Shown here piece after piece: positions 11,446 to 25,700 of a stretch of DNA of 64,000 nt (its first letter is position 1; every line of letters starts with the position of its first letter). Source of the DNA: Zeus faber. Its lineage: Eukaryota > Chordata > Actinopteri > Zeiformes > Zeidae. The stretch lies in assembly GCA_960531495.1 (NCBI GenBank), contig OY482866.1:13996865-14060864 (forward strand), read 5' to 3'. A program made the position numbers and the translations under genes. The notes beneath the pieces were generated by a model. The model saw only the letters and a list, made by a program, of their open reading frames with translations, did no database searches and was not told the DNA's origin.

Positions 11446-12609
11446 TGATATTTTTCGGAGTGGTATATTTTGACGTTTTTCGACATAGTATTGTATGTCG
11501 TTTTTGTGATATTTTTTGGCGTTGTATTTTTTGACGTTTTTGTAATATTTTTCGGAGTGGTATATTTTGACGTTTTTCGACATAGTATAGTATGTCTTTT
11601 TTGTGATATTTTTTGGCGTTGTATTTTTTGACGTTTTTGTAATATTTTTCGGAGTGGTATATTTTGACGTTTTTCGACATAGTATTGTATGTCGTTTTTG
11701 TGATATTCATCTGGGTTGTATATTTTGACGTTTTTCGACATAGTATTGTATGTCGTTTTCGTGATATTTATCTGGGTTGTATATTTTGACGTTTTTGTGA
11801 TATTTTGTCGGAACGGTATATTTTTACGTTTTTCGACATAGTATAGTATGTCGTATTTGTGATATTTGTCTGGGTTGTATATTTAGATGTTTTTGTGATA
11901 TTTTTTGGAGTGGTATATTTTCACGCTTTTGTGATATTTTTCGGAGTGGTATATTTTGACGTTTTTCGAAATAGTATAGTATGTCGTTTTTGTGAAATTT
12001 ATCTGGGTTGTGTATTTTAACGTTTTTGTGATATTTTTGGGCGTTGTATATTTTGACGTTTTTCGACATAGTATTTTATGTCGTTTTATGTGATAGTTAT
12101 CTGGGTTGTATATTTTGAAGTTTTTGTGATATTTTTTGGAGTGGTATATTTTGACGTTTTTCGACATAGTATAGTATGTCGTTTTTGGGATATTTTTTGG
12201 CGTTGTATATTTTGACGTTTTTCGACATAGTATAGTATGTCGTTTTTGGGATATTTATCTGGGTGTGTATTTTAACGTTTTTGTGATATTTTTCGGAGTG
12301 GTATATTTTGACGTTTTTCTACATAGTATAGTATGTCGTTTTTGTGAAATTTATCTGGGTTGTGTATTTTAACGTTTTTGTGATATTTTTGGGCGTTGTA
12401 TATTTTGACGTTTTTCGACATAGTATTGTATGTCGTTTTTGTGATATTTTTTGGCGTTGTATTTTTTGACGTTTTTGTAATATTTTTCGGAGTGGTATAT
12501 TTTGACGTTTTTCGACATAGTATAGTATGCCGTTTTTGTGAAATTTATCTGGGTTGTATATTTCGACTTTTTGTGATATTTTTGGGAGTTAGTATATTTT
12601 GACGTTTTT

Positions 12610-12624
12610 CGACATAGTATGTCG
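12610..12624. other. Dyad with spacer collapsed to one base
   Basis: CGACATAGTATGTCG keeps both 7-bp arms with a single G between them, a 5-bp loss from the usual form. The same form lies at 26351-26365 and 51842-51856, at equivalent places in the long copies. Confidence 0.9.
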
Positions 12625-15600
12625 TTTTTGTGATATTTATCTGGGTTGTATATTTTGACGTTTTTGTGATATTTTTTGGAGTGGTATATTTTGACGTTTT
12701 TCGACATAGTATTGTATGTCGTTTTCGTGATATTTATCTGGGTTGTATATTTTGACGTTTTTGTGATATTTTTTGGAGTGGTATATTTTGACATTTTTCG
12801 ACATAGTATATAGTATGTCGTTTTTGTGATATTTTTTGGCGTTGTATTTTTTGACGTTTTTGTAATATTTTCGGAGTGGTATATTTTGACGTTTTTCGAC
12901 ATAGTATAGTATGTCGTTTTTGTGATATTTATCTGGGTTGTGTATTTTAACGTTTTTGTGATATTTTTCGGAGTGGTATATTTTGACGTTTTTCGACATA
13001 GTATATAGTATGTCGTTTTTGTGAAATTTATCTGGGTTGTGTATTTTAACATTTTTGTGATATTTTTTGGCGTTGTATTTTTTGACGTTTTTGTAATATT
13101 TTTCGGAGTGGTATATTTTGACGTTTTTCGACATAGTATAGTATGTCGTTTTTGTGATATTTTTTGGCGTTGTATATTTTGACGTTTTTCGACATAGTAT
13201 AGTATGTCGTTTTTGGGATATTTTTTGGCGTTGTATATTTTGACGTTTTTCGACATAGTATAGTATGTCGTTTTTGTGAAATTTATCTGGGTTGTGTATT
13301 TTAACGTTTTTGTGATATTTTTGGGAGTTAGTATATTTTGACGTTTTTCGACATAGTATAGTATGTCGTTTTTGTGATATTTATCTGGGTTGTATATTTT
13401 GACGTTTTTGTGATATTTTTTGGAGTGGTATATTTTGACGTTTTTCGACATAGTATTGTATGTCGTTTTCGTGATATTTATCTGGGTTGTATATTTTGAC
13501 GTTTTTGGGATATTTTTTGGCGTTGTATATTTTGAATATTTTCGACATAGTATAGTATGCCGTTTTTGTGAAATTTATCTGGGTTGTATATTTCGACTTT
13601 TTGTGATATTTTTGGGAGTTAGTATATTTTGACGTTTTTCGACATAGTATAGTATGCCGTTTTTGTGAAATTTATCTGGGTTGTATATTTTGACTTTTTG
13701 TGATATTTTTTGGAGTTAGTATATTTTGACGTTTTTCGACATAGTATAGTATGTCGTTTTTGTGATATTTATCTGGGTTGTATATTTTGACGTTTTTGTG
13801 ATATTTTTTGGAGTGGTATATTTTGACGTTTTTCGACATAGTATTGTATGTCGTTTTCGTGATATTTATCTGGGTTGTATATTTTGACGTTTTTGTGATA
13901 TATTTTGGAGTGGTATATTTTGTCATTTTTCGACATAGTATATAGTATGTCGTTTTTGTGATATTTTTTGGCGTTGTATTTTTTGACGTTTTTGTAATAT
14001 TTTTCGGAGTGGTATATTTTGACATTTTTCGACATAGTATAGTATGTCGTTTTTGTGATATTTTTTGGCGTTGTATTTTTTGACGTTTTTGTAATATTTT
14101 TCGGAGTGGTATATTTTGACGTTTTTCGACATAGTATAGTATATCGTTTTTGGGATATTTTTTGGCGTTGTATATTTTGACGTTTTTCGACATAGTATAG
14201 TATGTCGTTTTTGTGATATTTATCTGGGTTGTGTATTTTAACGTTTTTGTGATTTTTTTCGGAGTGGTATATTTTGACGTTTTTCGACATAGTATAGTAT
14301 GTCGTTTTTGTGATATTTATCTGGGTTGTATATTTTGACGTTTTTGTGATATTTTTGGGCGTTGTATATTTTGACGTTTTTCGACATAGTATTGTATGTC
14401 GTTTTTGTGATATTTTTCGGAGTGGTATATTTTGACGTTTTTCGACATAGTATAGTATGTCGTTTTTGTGATATTTTTTGGCGTTGTATTTTTTTACGTT
14501 TTTCGACAAAGTATAGTATGTCGTTTTTGGGATATTTATCTGGGTGTGTATTTTAACGTTTTTGTGATATTTTTCGGAGTGGTATATTTTGACGTTTTTC
14601 GACATAGTATAGTATGTCGTTTTTGTGAAATTTATCTGGGTTGTGTATTTTAACGTTTTTGTGATATTTTTGGGCGTTGCATATTTTGACGTTTTTCGAC
14701 ATAGTATAGTATGTCGTTTTTGTGATATTTTTTGGCGTTGTATATTTTGACGTTTTTCGACATAGTATAGTTTGTCGTTTTTGTGATATTTATCGCGGTT
14801 GTGTATTTTAACGTTTTTGTGATATTTTTCGGAGTGGTATATTTTGACGTTTTTCGACATAGTATAGTATGTCGTTTTTGTGAAATTTATCTGGGTTGTG
14901 TATTTTAACGTTTTTGTGATATTTTTGGGCGTTGCATATTTTGACGTTTTTCGACATAGTATATAGTATGTCGTTTTTGTGATATTTTTTGGCGTTGTAT
15001 ATTTTGACGTTTTTCGACATAGTATAGTTTGTCGTTTTTGTGATATTTATCGCGGTTGTGTATTTTAACGTTTTTGTGATATTTTTCGGAGTGGTATATT
15101 TTGACGTTTTTCGACATAGTATAGTATGTCGTTTTTGTGAAATTTATCTGGGTTGTGTATTTTAACGTTTTTGTGATATTTTTGGGCGTTGCATATTTTG
15201 ACGTTTTTCGACATAGTATAGTATGTCGTTTTTGTGATATTTTTTGGCGTTGTATATTTTGACGTTTTTCGACATAGTATGGTTTGTCGTTTTTGTGATA
15301 TTTATCTGGGTTGTGTATTTTAACGTTTTTGTGATATTTTTGGGCGTTGCATATTTTGACGTTGTTCGACAGTATTGTATGTCTTTTTTTTGATATTTTT
15401 TGGCGTTGTATTTTTTGACGTTTTTGTAATATTTTTCGAAGTGGTATATTTTGACATTTTTCGACATAGTATAGTATGTCGTTTTTGTGATATTTATCTG
15501 GGTTGTATAATTTGTCGTTTTGGGATATTTTTGGAGTGGTATATTTTGACGTTTTTCGACATAGTATAGTATGTCGTTTTTGTGAAATTTATCTGGGTTG

Positions 15601-16407
15601 TGTATTTTAACGTTTTTGTGATATTTTTGGGCGTTGCATATTTTGACGTTTTTCTACATAGTATAGTATGTCGTTTTTGGGATATTTTTTGGCGTTGTAT
15701 ATTTTGACGTTTTTAGACATAGTATAGTATGTCGTTTTTGTGACATTTTTTGGCGTTGTATATTTTGACGTTTTTCGACATAGTATAGTATGTCGTTTTT
15801 GTGATATTTATCTGGGTTGTGTATTTTAACGTTTTTGTGACATTTTTGGGCGTTGTATATTTTGACGTTTTTCGACATAGTATTGTATGTTGTTTTTGTG
15901 ATATTTTTTGGCGTTGTATTTTTTGACTTTTTTGTAATATTTTTCGGAGTGGTATATTTTGACGTTTTTCGACATAGTATAGTATATCGTTTTTGGGATA
16001 TTTTTTGGCGTTGTATATTTTGACGTTTTTCGCCATAGTATAGTATGTCGTTTTTGTGATATTTATCTGGGTTGTGTATTTTAACGTTTTTGTGATATTT
16101 TTCGGAGTGGTATATTTTGACGTTTTTCGACATAGTATAGTATGTCGTTTTTGTGAAATTTATCTGGGTTGTGTATTTTAACATTTTTTTGATATTTTTG
16201 GGCGTTGTATATTTTGACGTTTTTCGACATAGTATTGTATGTCGTTTTTGTGATATTTTTTGGCGTTGTATTTTTTGACGTTTTTGTAATATTTTTCGGA
16301 GTGGTATATTTTGACGTTTTTCGACATAGTATAGTATGTCGTTTTTGTGATATTCATCTGGGTTGTATATTTTGACGTTTTTGTGATATTTTTTGGAGTG
16401 GTATATT

Positions 16408-17111
16408 TTGACGTTTTTCGACATAGTATAGTATGTCGTTTTTGTGAAATTTATCTGGGTTGTGTATTTTAACGTTTTTGTGATATTTTTTGGCGTTGTA
16501 TATTTTGACGTTTTTCGCCATAGTATAGTATGTCGTTTTTGTGATATTTATCTGGGTTGTGTATTTTAACGTTTTTGTGATATTTTTCGGAGTGGTATAT
16601 TTTGACATTTTTCGACATAGTTTAGTATGTCGTTTTTGTGAAATTTATCTGGGTTGTGTATTTTAACATTTTTGTGATATTTTTGGGCGTTGTATATTTT
16701 GACGTTTTTCGACATAGTATTGTATGTCGTTTTTGTGATATTTTTTGGCGTTGTATTTTTTGACGTTTTTCGACATAGTATAGTATGTCGTTTTTGTGAA
16801 ATTTATCTGGGTTGTGTATTTTAACGTTTTTGTGATATTTTTTGGCGTTGTATATTTTGACGTTTTTCGCCATAGTATAGTATGTCGTTTTTGTGATATT
16901 TATCTGGGTTGTGTATTTTAACGTTTTTGTGATATTTTTCGGAGTGGTATATTTTGACATTTTTCGACATAGTTTAGTATGTCGTTTTTGTGAAATTTAT
17001 CTGGGTTGTGTATTTTAACATTTTTGTGATATTTTTGGGCGTTGTATATTTTGACGTTTTTCGACATAGTATTGTATGTCGTTTTCGTGATATTTATCTG
17101 GGTTGTATATT
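16408..17111 (+). repeat. 352-bp tandem duplication
   Basis: Two copies lie at about 16408-16759 and 16760-17111, offset by 352 bp, which equals four M61 plus three M36. Both contain a CGCCATAG dyad variant followed by the CGACATAGTTTAG form. The arrangement recurs at offset 16,398 (32.8-33.5 kb) and also near 41.25-41.9 kb and 55.4-56.0 kb. Confidence 0.8.
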
Positions 17112-17913
17112 TTGACGTTTTTGTGATATTTTGTCGGAACGGTATATTTTGACGTTTTTCGACATAGTATAGTTTGACGTTTTTGTGATATTTTTCAGAG
17201 TGGTATATTTTCACGCTTTTGTGATATTTTTCGGAGTGGTATATTTTGACGTTTTTCGACATAGTATTGTATGTCGTTTTTGTGATATTTTTTGGCGTTG
17301 TATTTTTTGACGTTTTTGTAATATTTTTCGGAGTGGTATATTTTGACGTTTTTCGACATAGTATAGTATGTCGTTTTTGTGATATTTATCTGGGTTGTGT
17401 ATTTCAACGTTTTTGTGATATTTTTCGGAGTGGTATATTTTGACGTTTTTCGACATAGTATAGTATGTCGTTTTTGTGAAATTTATCTGGGTTGTGTATT
17501 TTAACATTTTTGTGATATTTTTGGGCGTTGTATATTTTGACGTTTTTCGACATAGTATTGTATGTCGTTTTCGTGATATTTATCTGGGTTGTATATTTTG
17601 ACGTTTTTGTGATATTTTGTCGGAACGGTATATTTTGACGTTTTTCGACATAGTATAGTTTGACGTTTTTGTGATATTTTTCAGAGTGGTATATTTTCAC
17701 GCTTTTGTGATATTTTTCGGAGTGGTATATTTTGACGTTTTTCGACATAGTATTGTATGTCGTTTTTGTGATATTTTTTGGCGTTGTATTTTTTGACGTT
17801 TTTGTAATATTTTTCGGAGTGGTATATTTTGACGTTTTTCGACATAGTATAGTATGTCGTTTTTGTGATATTTATCTGGGTTGTGTATTTCAACGTTTTT
17901 GTGATATTTTTCG
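16942..17913 (+). repeat. 486-bp tandem duplication
   Basis: Two copies lie at about 16942-17427 and 17428-17913. The offset of 486 is five 97-bp dimers plus the extra base of the GTCGGAACG module. The pair is repeated at about 33340-34311. In the copies near 41.8-42.7 kb and 55.9-56.8 kb the first member has lost one 97-bp dimer. Confidence 0.83.
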
Positions 17914-19794
17914 GAGTGGTATATTTTGACGTTTTTCGACATAGTATAGTATGTCGTTTTTGTGAAATTTATCTGGGTTGTGTATTTTAACATTTTTGTG
18001 ATATTTTTGGGCGTTGTATATTTTGACGTTTTTCGACATAGTATTGAATGTCTTTTTTGTGATATTTTTTGGCGTTGTATTTTTTGACGTTTTTGTAATA
18101 TTTTTCGGACTGGTATATTTTGACGTTTTTCGACATAGTATAGTATATCGTTTTTGGGATATTTTTTGGCGTTGTATATTTTGACGTTTTTCGCCATAGT
18201 ATAGTATGTCGTTTTTGTGATATTTATCTGGGTTGTGTATTTTAACGTTTTTGTGATATTTTTCGGAGTGGTATATTTTGACATTTTTCGACATAGTATA
18301 GTATGTCGTTTTTGTGAAATTTATCTGGGTTGTGTATTTTAACATTTTTGTGATATTTTTGGGCGTTGTATATTTTGACGTTTTTCGACATAGTATTGTA
18401 TGTCGTTTTTGTGATATTTATCTGGGTTGTATATTTTGACGTTTTTGTGATATTTTTTGGAGTGGTATATTTTGACGTTTTTCGACATAGTATTGTATGT
18501 CGTTTTCGTGATATTTATCTGGGTTGTATATTTTGACGTTTTTGTGATATTTTTTGGAGTGGTATATTTTGACATTTTTCGACATAGTATATAGTATGTC
18601 GTTTTTGTGATATTTTTTGGCGTTGTATTTTTTGACGTTTTTGTAATATTTTTCGGAGTGGTATATTTTGACGTTTTTCGACATAGTATAGTATATCGTT
18701 TTTGGGATATTTTTTGGCGTTGTATATTTTGACGTTTTTCGACATAGTATAGTATGTCGTTTTTGTGAAATTTATCTGGGTTGTGTATTTTAACGTTTTT
18801 GTGATATTTTTGGGCGTTGTATATTTTGACGTTTTTCGACATAGTATTTTATGTCGTTTTATGTGATAGTTATCTGGGTTGTATATTTTGAAGTTTTTGT
18901 GATATTTTTTGGAGTGGTATATTTTGACGTTTTTCGACATAGTATAGTATGTCGTTTTTGTGAAATTTATCTGGGTTGTGTATTTAAACGTTTTTGTGAT
19001 ATTTTTGGGCGTTGTATATTTTGACGTTTTTCGACATAGTATTGTATGTCGTTTTTGTGATATTTTTTGGCGTTGTATTTTTTGACGTTTTTGTAATATT
19101 TTTCGGAGTGGTATATTTTGACGTTTTTCGACATAGTATAGTATGCCGTTTTTGTGAAATTTATCTGGGTTGTATATTTCGACTTTTTGTGATATTTTTG
19201 GGAGTTAGTATATTTTGACGTTTTTCGACATAGTATAGTATGTCGTTTTTGTGATATTTATCTGGGTTGTATATTTTGACGTTTTTGTGATTTTTTTTGG
19301 CGTTGTATATTTTGACGTTTTTCGACATAGTATTGTATGTCGCTTTTGTGATATTTTTTGGCGTTGTATTTTTTGACGTTTTTCGACGTAGTATAGTATG
19401 TCGTTTTTTGTGATAGTTATCTTGGTTGTATATTTTGACGTTTTTGCGATATTTTTTGGAGTGGTATATTTTGACATTTTTCGACATAGTATTGTATGTC
19501 GTTTTTGTGATATTTTTTGGCGTTGTATTTTTTGACGTTTTTGTAATATTTTTCGGAGTGGTATATTTTGACATTTTTCGACATAGTATAGTATGTCGTT
19601 TTTGTGAAATTTATCTGGGTTGTGTATTTTAACGTTTTTGTGATTTTTTTCGGAGTGGTATATTTTGACGTTTTTCGACATAGTATAGTATGTCGTTTTT
19701 GTGATATTTATCTGGGTTGTGTATTTTAACATTTTTGTGATATTTTTGGGCGTTGTATATTTTGACGTTTTTCGACATAGTATTGTATGTCGTT

Positions 19795-22700
19795 TTTGTG
19801 ATATTTTTCGGAGTGGTATATTTTGACGTTTTTCGACATAGTGTTGTATGTCGTTTTCGTGATATTTATCTGGGTTGTATATTTTGACGTTTTTGTGATA
19901 TTTTTTGGAGTGGTATATTTTGACGTTTTTCGACATAGTATTGTATGTCGTTTTCGTGATATTTATCTGGGTTGTATATTTTGACGTTTTTGTGATATTT
20001 TTTGGAGTGGTATATTTTGACGTTTTTCGACATAGTATAGTATGTCGTTTTTGTGATATTTATCTGGGTTGTGTATTTTAACGTTTTTGTGATATTTTTG
20101 GGCGTTGCATATTTTGACGTTTTTCGACAGTATTGTATGTCTTTTTTTTGATATTTTTTGGCGTTGTATTTTTTGACGTTTTTGTAATATTTTTTGGAGT
20201 GGTATATTTTTACATTTTTCGACATAGTATATAGTATGTCGTTTTTGTGATATTTATCTGGGTTGTGTATTTTAACATTTTTGTGATATTTTTGGGCGTG
20301 GTATATTTTGACGTTTTTCGACAAAGTATAGTATGTCGTTTTTGGGATATTTATCTGGGTTGTGTATTTTAACGTTTTTGTGATATTTTTCGGAGTGGTA
20401 TATGTTGACGTTTTTCGACATAGTATTGTATGTCGTTTTTGTGATATTTTTTGGCGTTGTATTTTTTGACGTTTTTGTAATATTTTTCGGAGTGGTATAT
20501 TTTGACGTTTTTCGACATAGTATAGTATGTCGTTTTTGGGATATTTTTGGGCGTTGTATATTTTGACGTTTTTCGACATAGTATAGTATGTCGTTTTTGT
20601 GATATTTATCTGGGTTGTGTATTTTAACGTTTTTGTGATATTTTTCGGAGTGGTATATTTTGAAGTTTTTCGACATAGTATAGTATGTCGTTTTTGTGAT
20701 AATTATCTGGGTTGTGTATTTTAACGTTTTTGTGATTTTTTTCTGAGTGGTATATTTTGACGTTTTTCGACATAGTATAGTATGTCGTTTTTGTGAAATT
20801 TATCTGGGTTGTGTATTTTAACATTTTTGTGATATTTTTAGGCGTTGTATATTTTGACGTTTTTCGACATAGTATAGTATGTCGTTTTTGTGATATTTTT
20901 TGGCGTTGTATTTTTTGACGTTTTTGTAATATTTTTCGGAGTGGTATATTTTGACGTTTTTCGACATAGTATAGTATGTCGTTTTTGTGATATTTTTTGG
21001 CGTTGTATATTTTGACGTTTTTCGACATAGTATTGTATGTCGCTTTTGTGATATTTTTTGGCGTTGTATTTTTTGACGTTTTTCGACGTAGTATAGTATG
21101 TCGTTTTTTGTGATAGTTATCTTGGTTGTATATTTTGACGTTTTTGTGATATTTTTTGGAGTGGTATATTTTGACATTTTTCGACATAGTATTGTATGTC
21201 GTTTTTGTGATATTTTTTGGCGTTGTATTTTTTGACGTTTTTGTAATATTTTTCGGAGTGGTATATTTTGACGTTTTTCGACATAGTATAGTATGTCGTT
21301 TTTGTGATATTTTTTGGCGTTGTATTTTTTGACGTTTTTGTAATATTTTTCGGAGTGGTATATTTTGACGTTTTTCGACATAGTATAGTATATCGTTTTT
21401 GGGATATTTTTTGGCGTTGTATATTTTGACGTTTTTCGACATAGTATAGTATGTCGTTTTTGTGATATTTATCTGGGTTGTGTATTTTAACATTTTTGTG
21501 ATATTTTTGGGCGTTGTATATTTTGACGTTTTTCGACATAGTATTGTATGTCGTTTTTGTGATATTTTTCGGAGTGGTATATTTTGACGTTTTTCGACAT
21601 AGTATAGTATGTCGTTTTTGTGATATTTTTTGGCGTTGTATTTTTTTACGTTTTTCGACAAAGTATAGTATGTCGTTTTTGTGATATTTATCTGGGTTGT
21701 GTATTTTAACATTTTTGTGATATCTTTGGGCGTTGCATATTTTGACGTTTTTCGACATAGTATAGTATGTCGTTTTTGTGATATTTTTTGGCGTTGTATA
21801 TTTTGACGTTTTTCGACATAGTATAGTTTGTCGTTTTTGTGATATTTATCGCGGTTGTGTATTTTAACGTTTTTGTGATATTTTTCGGAGTGGTATATTT
21901 TGACGTTTTTCGACATAGTATAGTATGTCGTTTTTGTGAAATTTATCTGGGTTGTGTATTTTAACGTTTTTGTGATATTTTTGGGCGTTGCATATTTTGA
22001 CGTTTTTCGACATAGTATAGTATGTCGTTTTTGTGATATTTTTTGGCGTTGTATATTTTGACGTTTTTCGACATAGTATGGTTTGTCGTTTTTGTGATAT
22101 TTATCTGGGTTGTGTATTTTAACGTTTTTGTGATATTTTTGGGCGTTGCATATTTTGACGTTTTTCGACAGTATTGTATGTCTTTTTTTTGATATTTTTT
22201 GGCGTTGTATTTTTTGACGTTTTTGTAATATTTTTCGGAGTGGTATATTTTGACATTTTTCGACATAGTATAGTATGTCGTTTTTGTGATATTTATCTGG
22301 GTTGTATAATTTGTCGTTTTGGGATATTTTTCGGAGTGGTATATTTTGACGTTTTTCGACATAGTATAGTATGTCGTTTTTGGGATATTTTTTGGCGTTG
22401 TATATTTTGACGTTTTTAGACATAGTATAGTATGTCGTTTTTGTGATATTTATCTGGGTTGTGTATTTTAACGTTTTTGTGATATTTTTCGGAGTGGTAT
22501 ATTTTGACGTTTTTCGACATAGTATAGTATGTCGTTTTTGTGATATTTATCTGGGTTGTGTATTTTAACGTTTTTGTGATATTTTTCGGAGTGGTATATT
22601 TTGACGTTTTTCGACATAGTATAGTATGTGGTTTTTGTGAAATTTATCTGGGTTGTGTATTTTAACGTTTTTGTGATATTTTTTGGTGTGGTATATTTTG

Positions 22701-25700
22701 ACGTTTTTAGACATAGTATAGTATGTCGTTTTTGTGACATTTTTTGGCGTTGTATATTTTGACGTTTTTCGACATAGTATAGTATGTCGTTTTTGTGATA
22801 TTTATCTGGGTTGTGTATTTTAACGTTTTTGTGACATTTTTGGGCGTTGTATATTTTGACGTTTTTCGACATAGTATTGTATGTCGTTTTTGTGATATTT
22901 TTTGGCGTTGTATTTTTTGACGTTTTTGTAATATTTTTCGGAGTGGTATATTTTGACGTTTTTCGACATAGTATAGTATATCGTTTTTGGGATATTTTTT
23001 GGCGTTGTATATTTTGACGTTTTTCGACATAGTATAGTATGTCGTTTTTGTGATAGTTATCTGGGTTGTGTATTTTAACGTTTTTGTGATATTTTTCGGA
23101 GTGGTATATTTTGACGTTTTTCGACATAGTATAGTATGTCGTTTTTGTGATATTTATCTGGGTTGTGTATTTTAACGTTTTTGTAATATTTTTCGGACTG
23201 GTATATTTTGACGTTTTTCGCCATAGTATACTATGTCGTTTTTGTGATATTTATCTGGGTTGTGTATTTTAACGTTTTTGTGATATTTTTCGGAGTGGTA
23301 TATTTTGACGTTTTTCGACATAGTATAGTATGTCGTTTTTGTGAAATTTATCTGGGTTGTGTATGTTAACATTTTTTTGATATTTTTGGGCGTTGTATAT
23401 TTTGACGTTTTTCGACATAGTATTGTATGTCGTTTTCGTGATATTTATCTGGGTTGTATATTTTGACGTTTTTGTGATATTTTGTCGGAACGGTATATTT
23501 TGACGTTTTTCGACATAGTATAGTTTGACGTTTTTGTGATATTTTTCAGAGTGGTATATTTTCACGCTTTTGTGATATTTTTCGGAGTGGTATATTTTGA
23601 CGTTTTTCGACATAGTATTGTATGTCGTTTTTGTGATATTTTTTGGCGTTGTATTTTTTGACGTTTTTGTAATATTTTTCGGAGTGGTATATTTTGACGT
23701 TTTTCGACATAGTATAGTATGTCGTTTTTGTGATATTCATCTGGGTTGTATATTTTGACGTTTTTGTGATATTTTTTGGAGTGGTATATTTTGACGTTTT
23801 TCGACATAGTATAGTATGTCGTTTTTGAAATATTTTCTTGGGTTGTATATTTTGACGTTTTTCGACATAGTATTGTATGTCGTTTTTGTGATATTTTTTG
23901 GCGTTGTATTTTTTGACGTTTTTCGACATAGTATAGTATGTCGTTTTTGTGAAATTTATCTGGGTTGTGTATTTTAACGTTTTTGTGATATTTTTTGGCG
24001 TTGTATATTTTGACGTTTTTCGACAGAGTAAAGTATGTCGTTTTTGTGATATTTTTTGGCGTTGTATTTTTTGACGTTTTTGTAATATTTTTCGGAGTGG
24101 TATTTTTTGACGTTTTTCGACATAGTATAGTATGTCGTTTTTGTGATATTTTTTGGCGTTGTATTTTTTGACGTTTTTGGAATATTTTTCGGAGTGGTAT
24201 ATTTTGACGTTTTTCGACATAGTATAGTATGTCGTTTTTGTGATATTTTTTGGCGTTGTATTTTTTGACGTTTTTGTAATATTTTTCGGAGTGGTATATT
24301 TTGACGTTTTTCGACATAGTATAGTATGTCGTTTTTGTGATATTTATCTGGGTTGTGTATTTCAACGTTTTTGTGATATTTTTCGGAGTGGTATATTTTG
24401 ACGTTTTTCGACGTAGTATAGTATGCCGTTTTTGTGAAATTTATCTGGGTTGTATATTTTGACGTTTTTGTGATTTTTTTTGGAGTGGTATATTTTGACG
24501 TTTTTCGACATAGTATAGTATGTCGTTTTTGTGATATTTATCTGGGTTGTATATTTTGACGTTTTTGTGATATTTTTTGGCGTTGTATTTTTTGACGTTT
24601 TTGTAATATTTTTCGGAGTGGTATATTTTGACGTTTTTCGACATAGTATTGTATGTCGTTTTCGTGATATTTATCTGGGTTGTATATTTTGACGTTTTTG
24701 TGATATTTTTTGGAGTGGTATATTTTGACATTTTTCGACATAGTATAGTATGTCGTTTTTGTGATATTTTTTGGCGTTGTATTTTTTGACGTTTTTGTAA
24801 TATTTTTCGGACTGGTATATTTTGACGTTTTTCGCCATAGTATACTATGTCGTTTTTGTGATATTTATCTGGGTTGTGTATTTTAACGTTTTTGTGATAT
24901 TTTTCGGAGTGGTATATTTTGACGTTTTTCGACATAGTATAGTATGTCGTTTTTGTGAAATTTATCTGGGTTGTGTATGTTAACATTTTTTTGATATTTT
25001 TGGGCGTTGTATATTTTGACGTTTTTCGACATAGTATTGTATGTCGTTTTCGTGATATTTATCTGGGTTGTATATTTTGACGTTTTTGTGATATTTTGTC
25101 GGAACGGTATATTTTGACGTTTTTCGACATAGTATAGTTTGACGTTTTTGTGATATTTTTCAGAGTGGTATATTTTCACGCTTTTGTGATATTTTTCGGA
25201 GTGGTATATTTTGACGTTTTTCGACATAGTATTGTATGTCGTTTTTGTGATATTTTTTGGCGTTGTATTTTTTGACGTTTTTGTAATATTTTTCGGAGTG
25301 GTATATTTTGACGTTTTTCGACATAGTATAGTATGTCTTTTTTGTGATATTTTTTGGCGTTGTATTTTTTGACGTTTTTGTAATATTTTTCGGAGTGGTA
25401 TATTTTGACGTTTTTCGACATAGTATTGTATGTCGTTTTTGTGATATTCATCTGGGTTGTATATTTTGACGTTTTTCGACATAGTATTGTATGTCGTTTT
25501 CGTGATATTTATCTGGGTTGTATATTTTGACGTTTTTGTGATATTTTGTCGGAACGGTATATTTTTACGTTTTTCGACATAGTATAGTATGTCGTATTTG
25601 TGATATTTGTCTGGGTTGTATATTTAGATGTTTTTGTGATATTTTTTGGAGTGGTATATTTTCACGCTTTTGTGATATTTTTCGGAGTGGTATATTTTGA

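Larger units (their letters stand above)
9850..18765 (+). repeat. Long higher-order block A, first copy
   Basis: This block matches 23590-35163. The offset is 13,741 from about 9850 to 14960, then 13,486 to about 16540 because 255 bp (two dimers plus one M61) near 14.95-15.2 kb have no counterpart, then 16,398 to about 18765 because the other copy carries an extra 2,912-bp tandem unit. Module order and rare markers agree throughout. Confidence 0.85.

Noticed and set aside
13532-13560. TTGAATATTTTCGAC form as a separate regulatory element
   Set aside because: It is a local change in one M61 head, found only in the equivalent places of the long copies (about 27272, 30186, 38625, 52765), so it is a copy marker.
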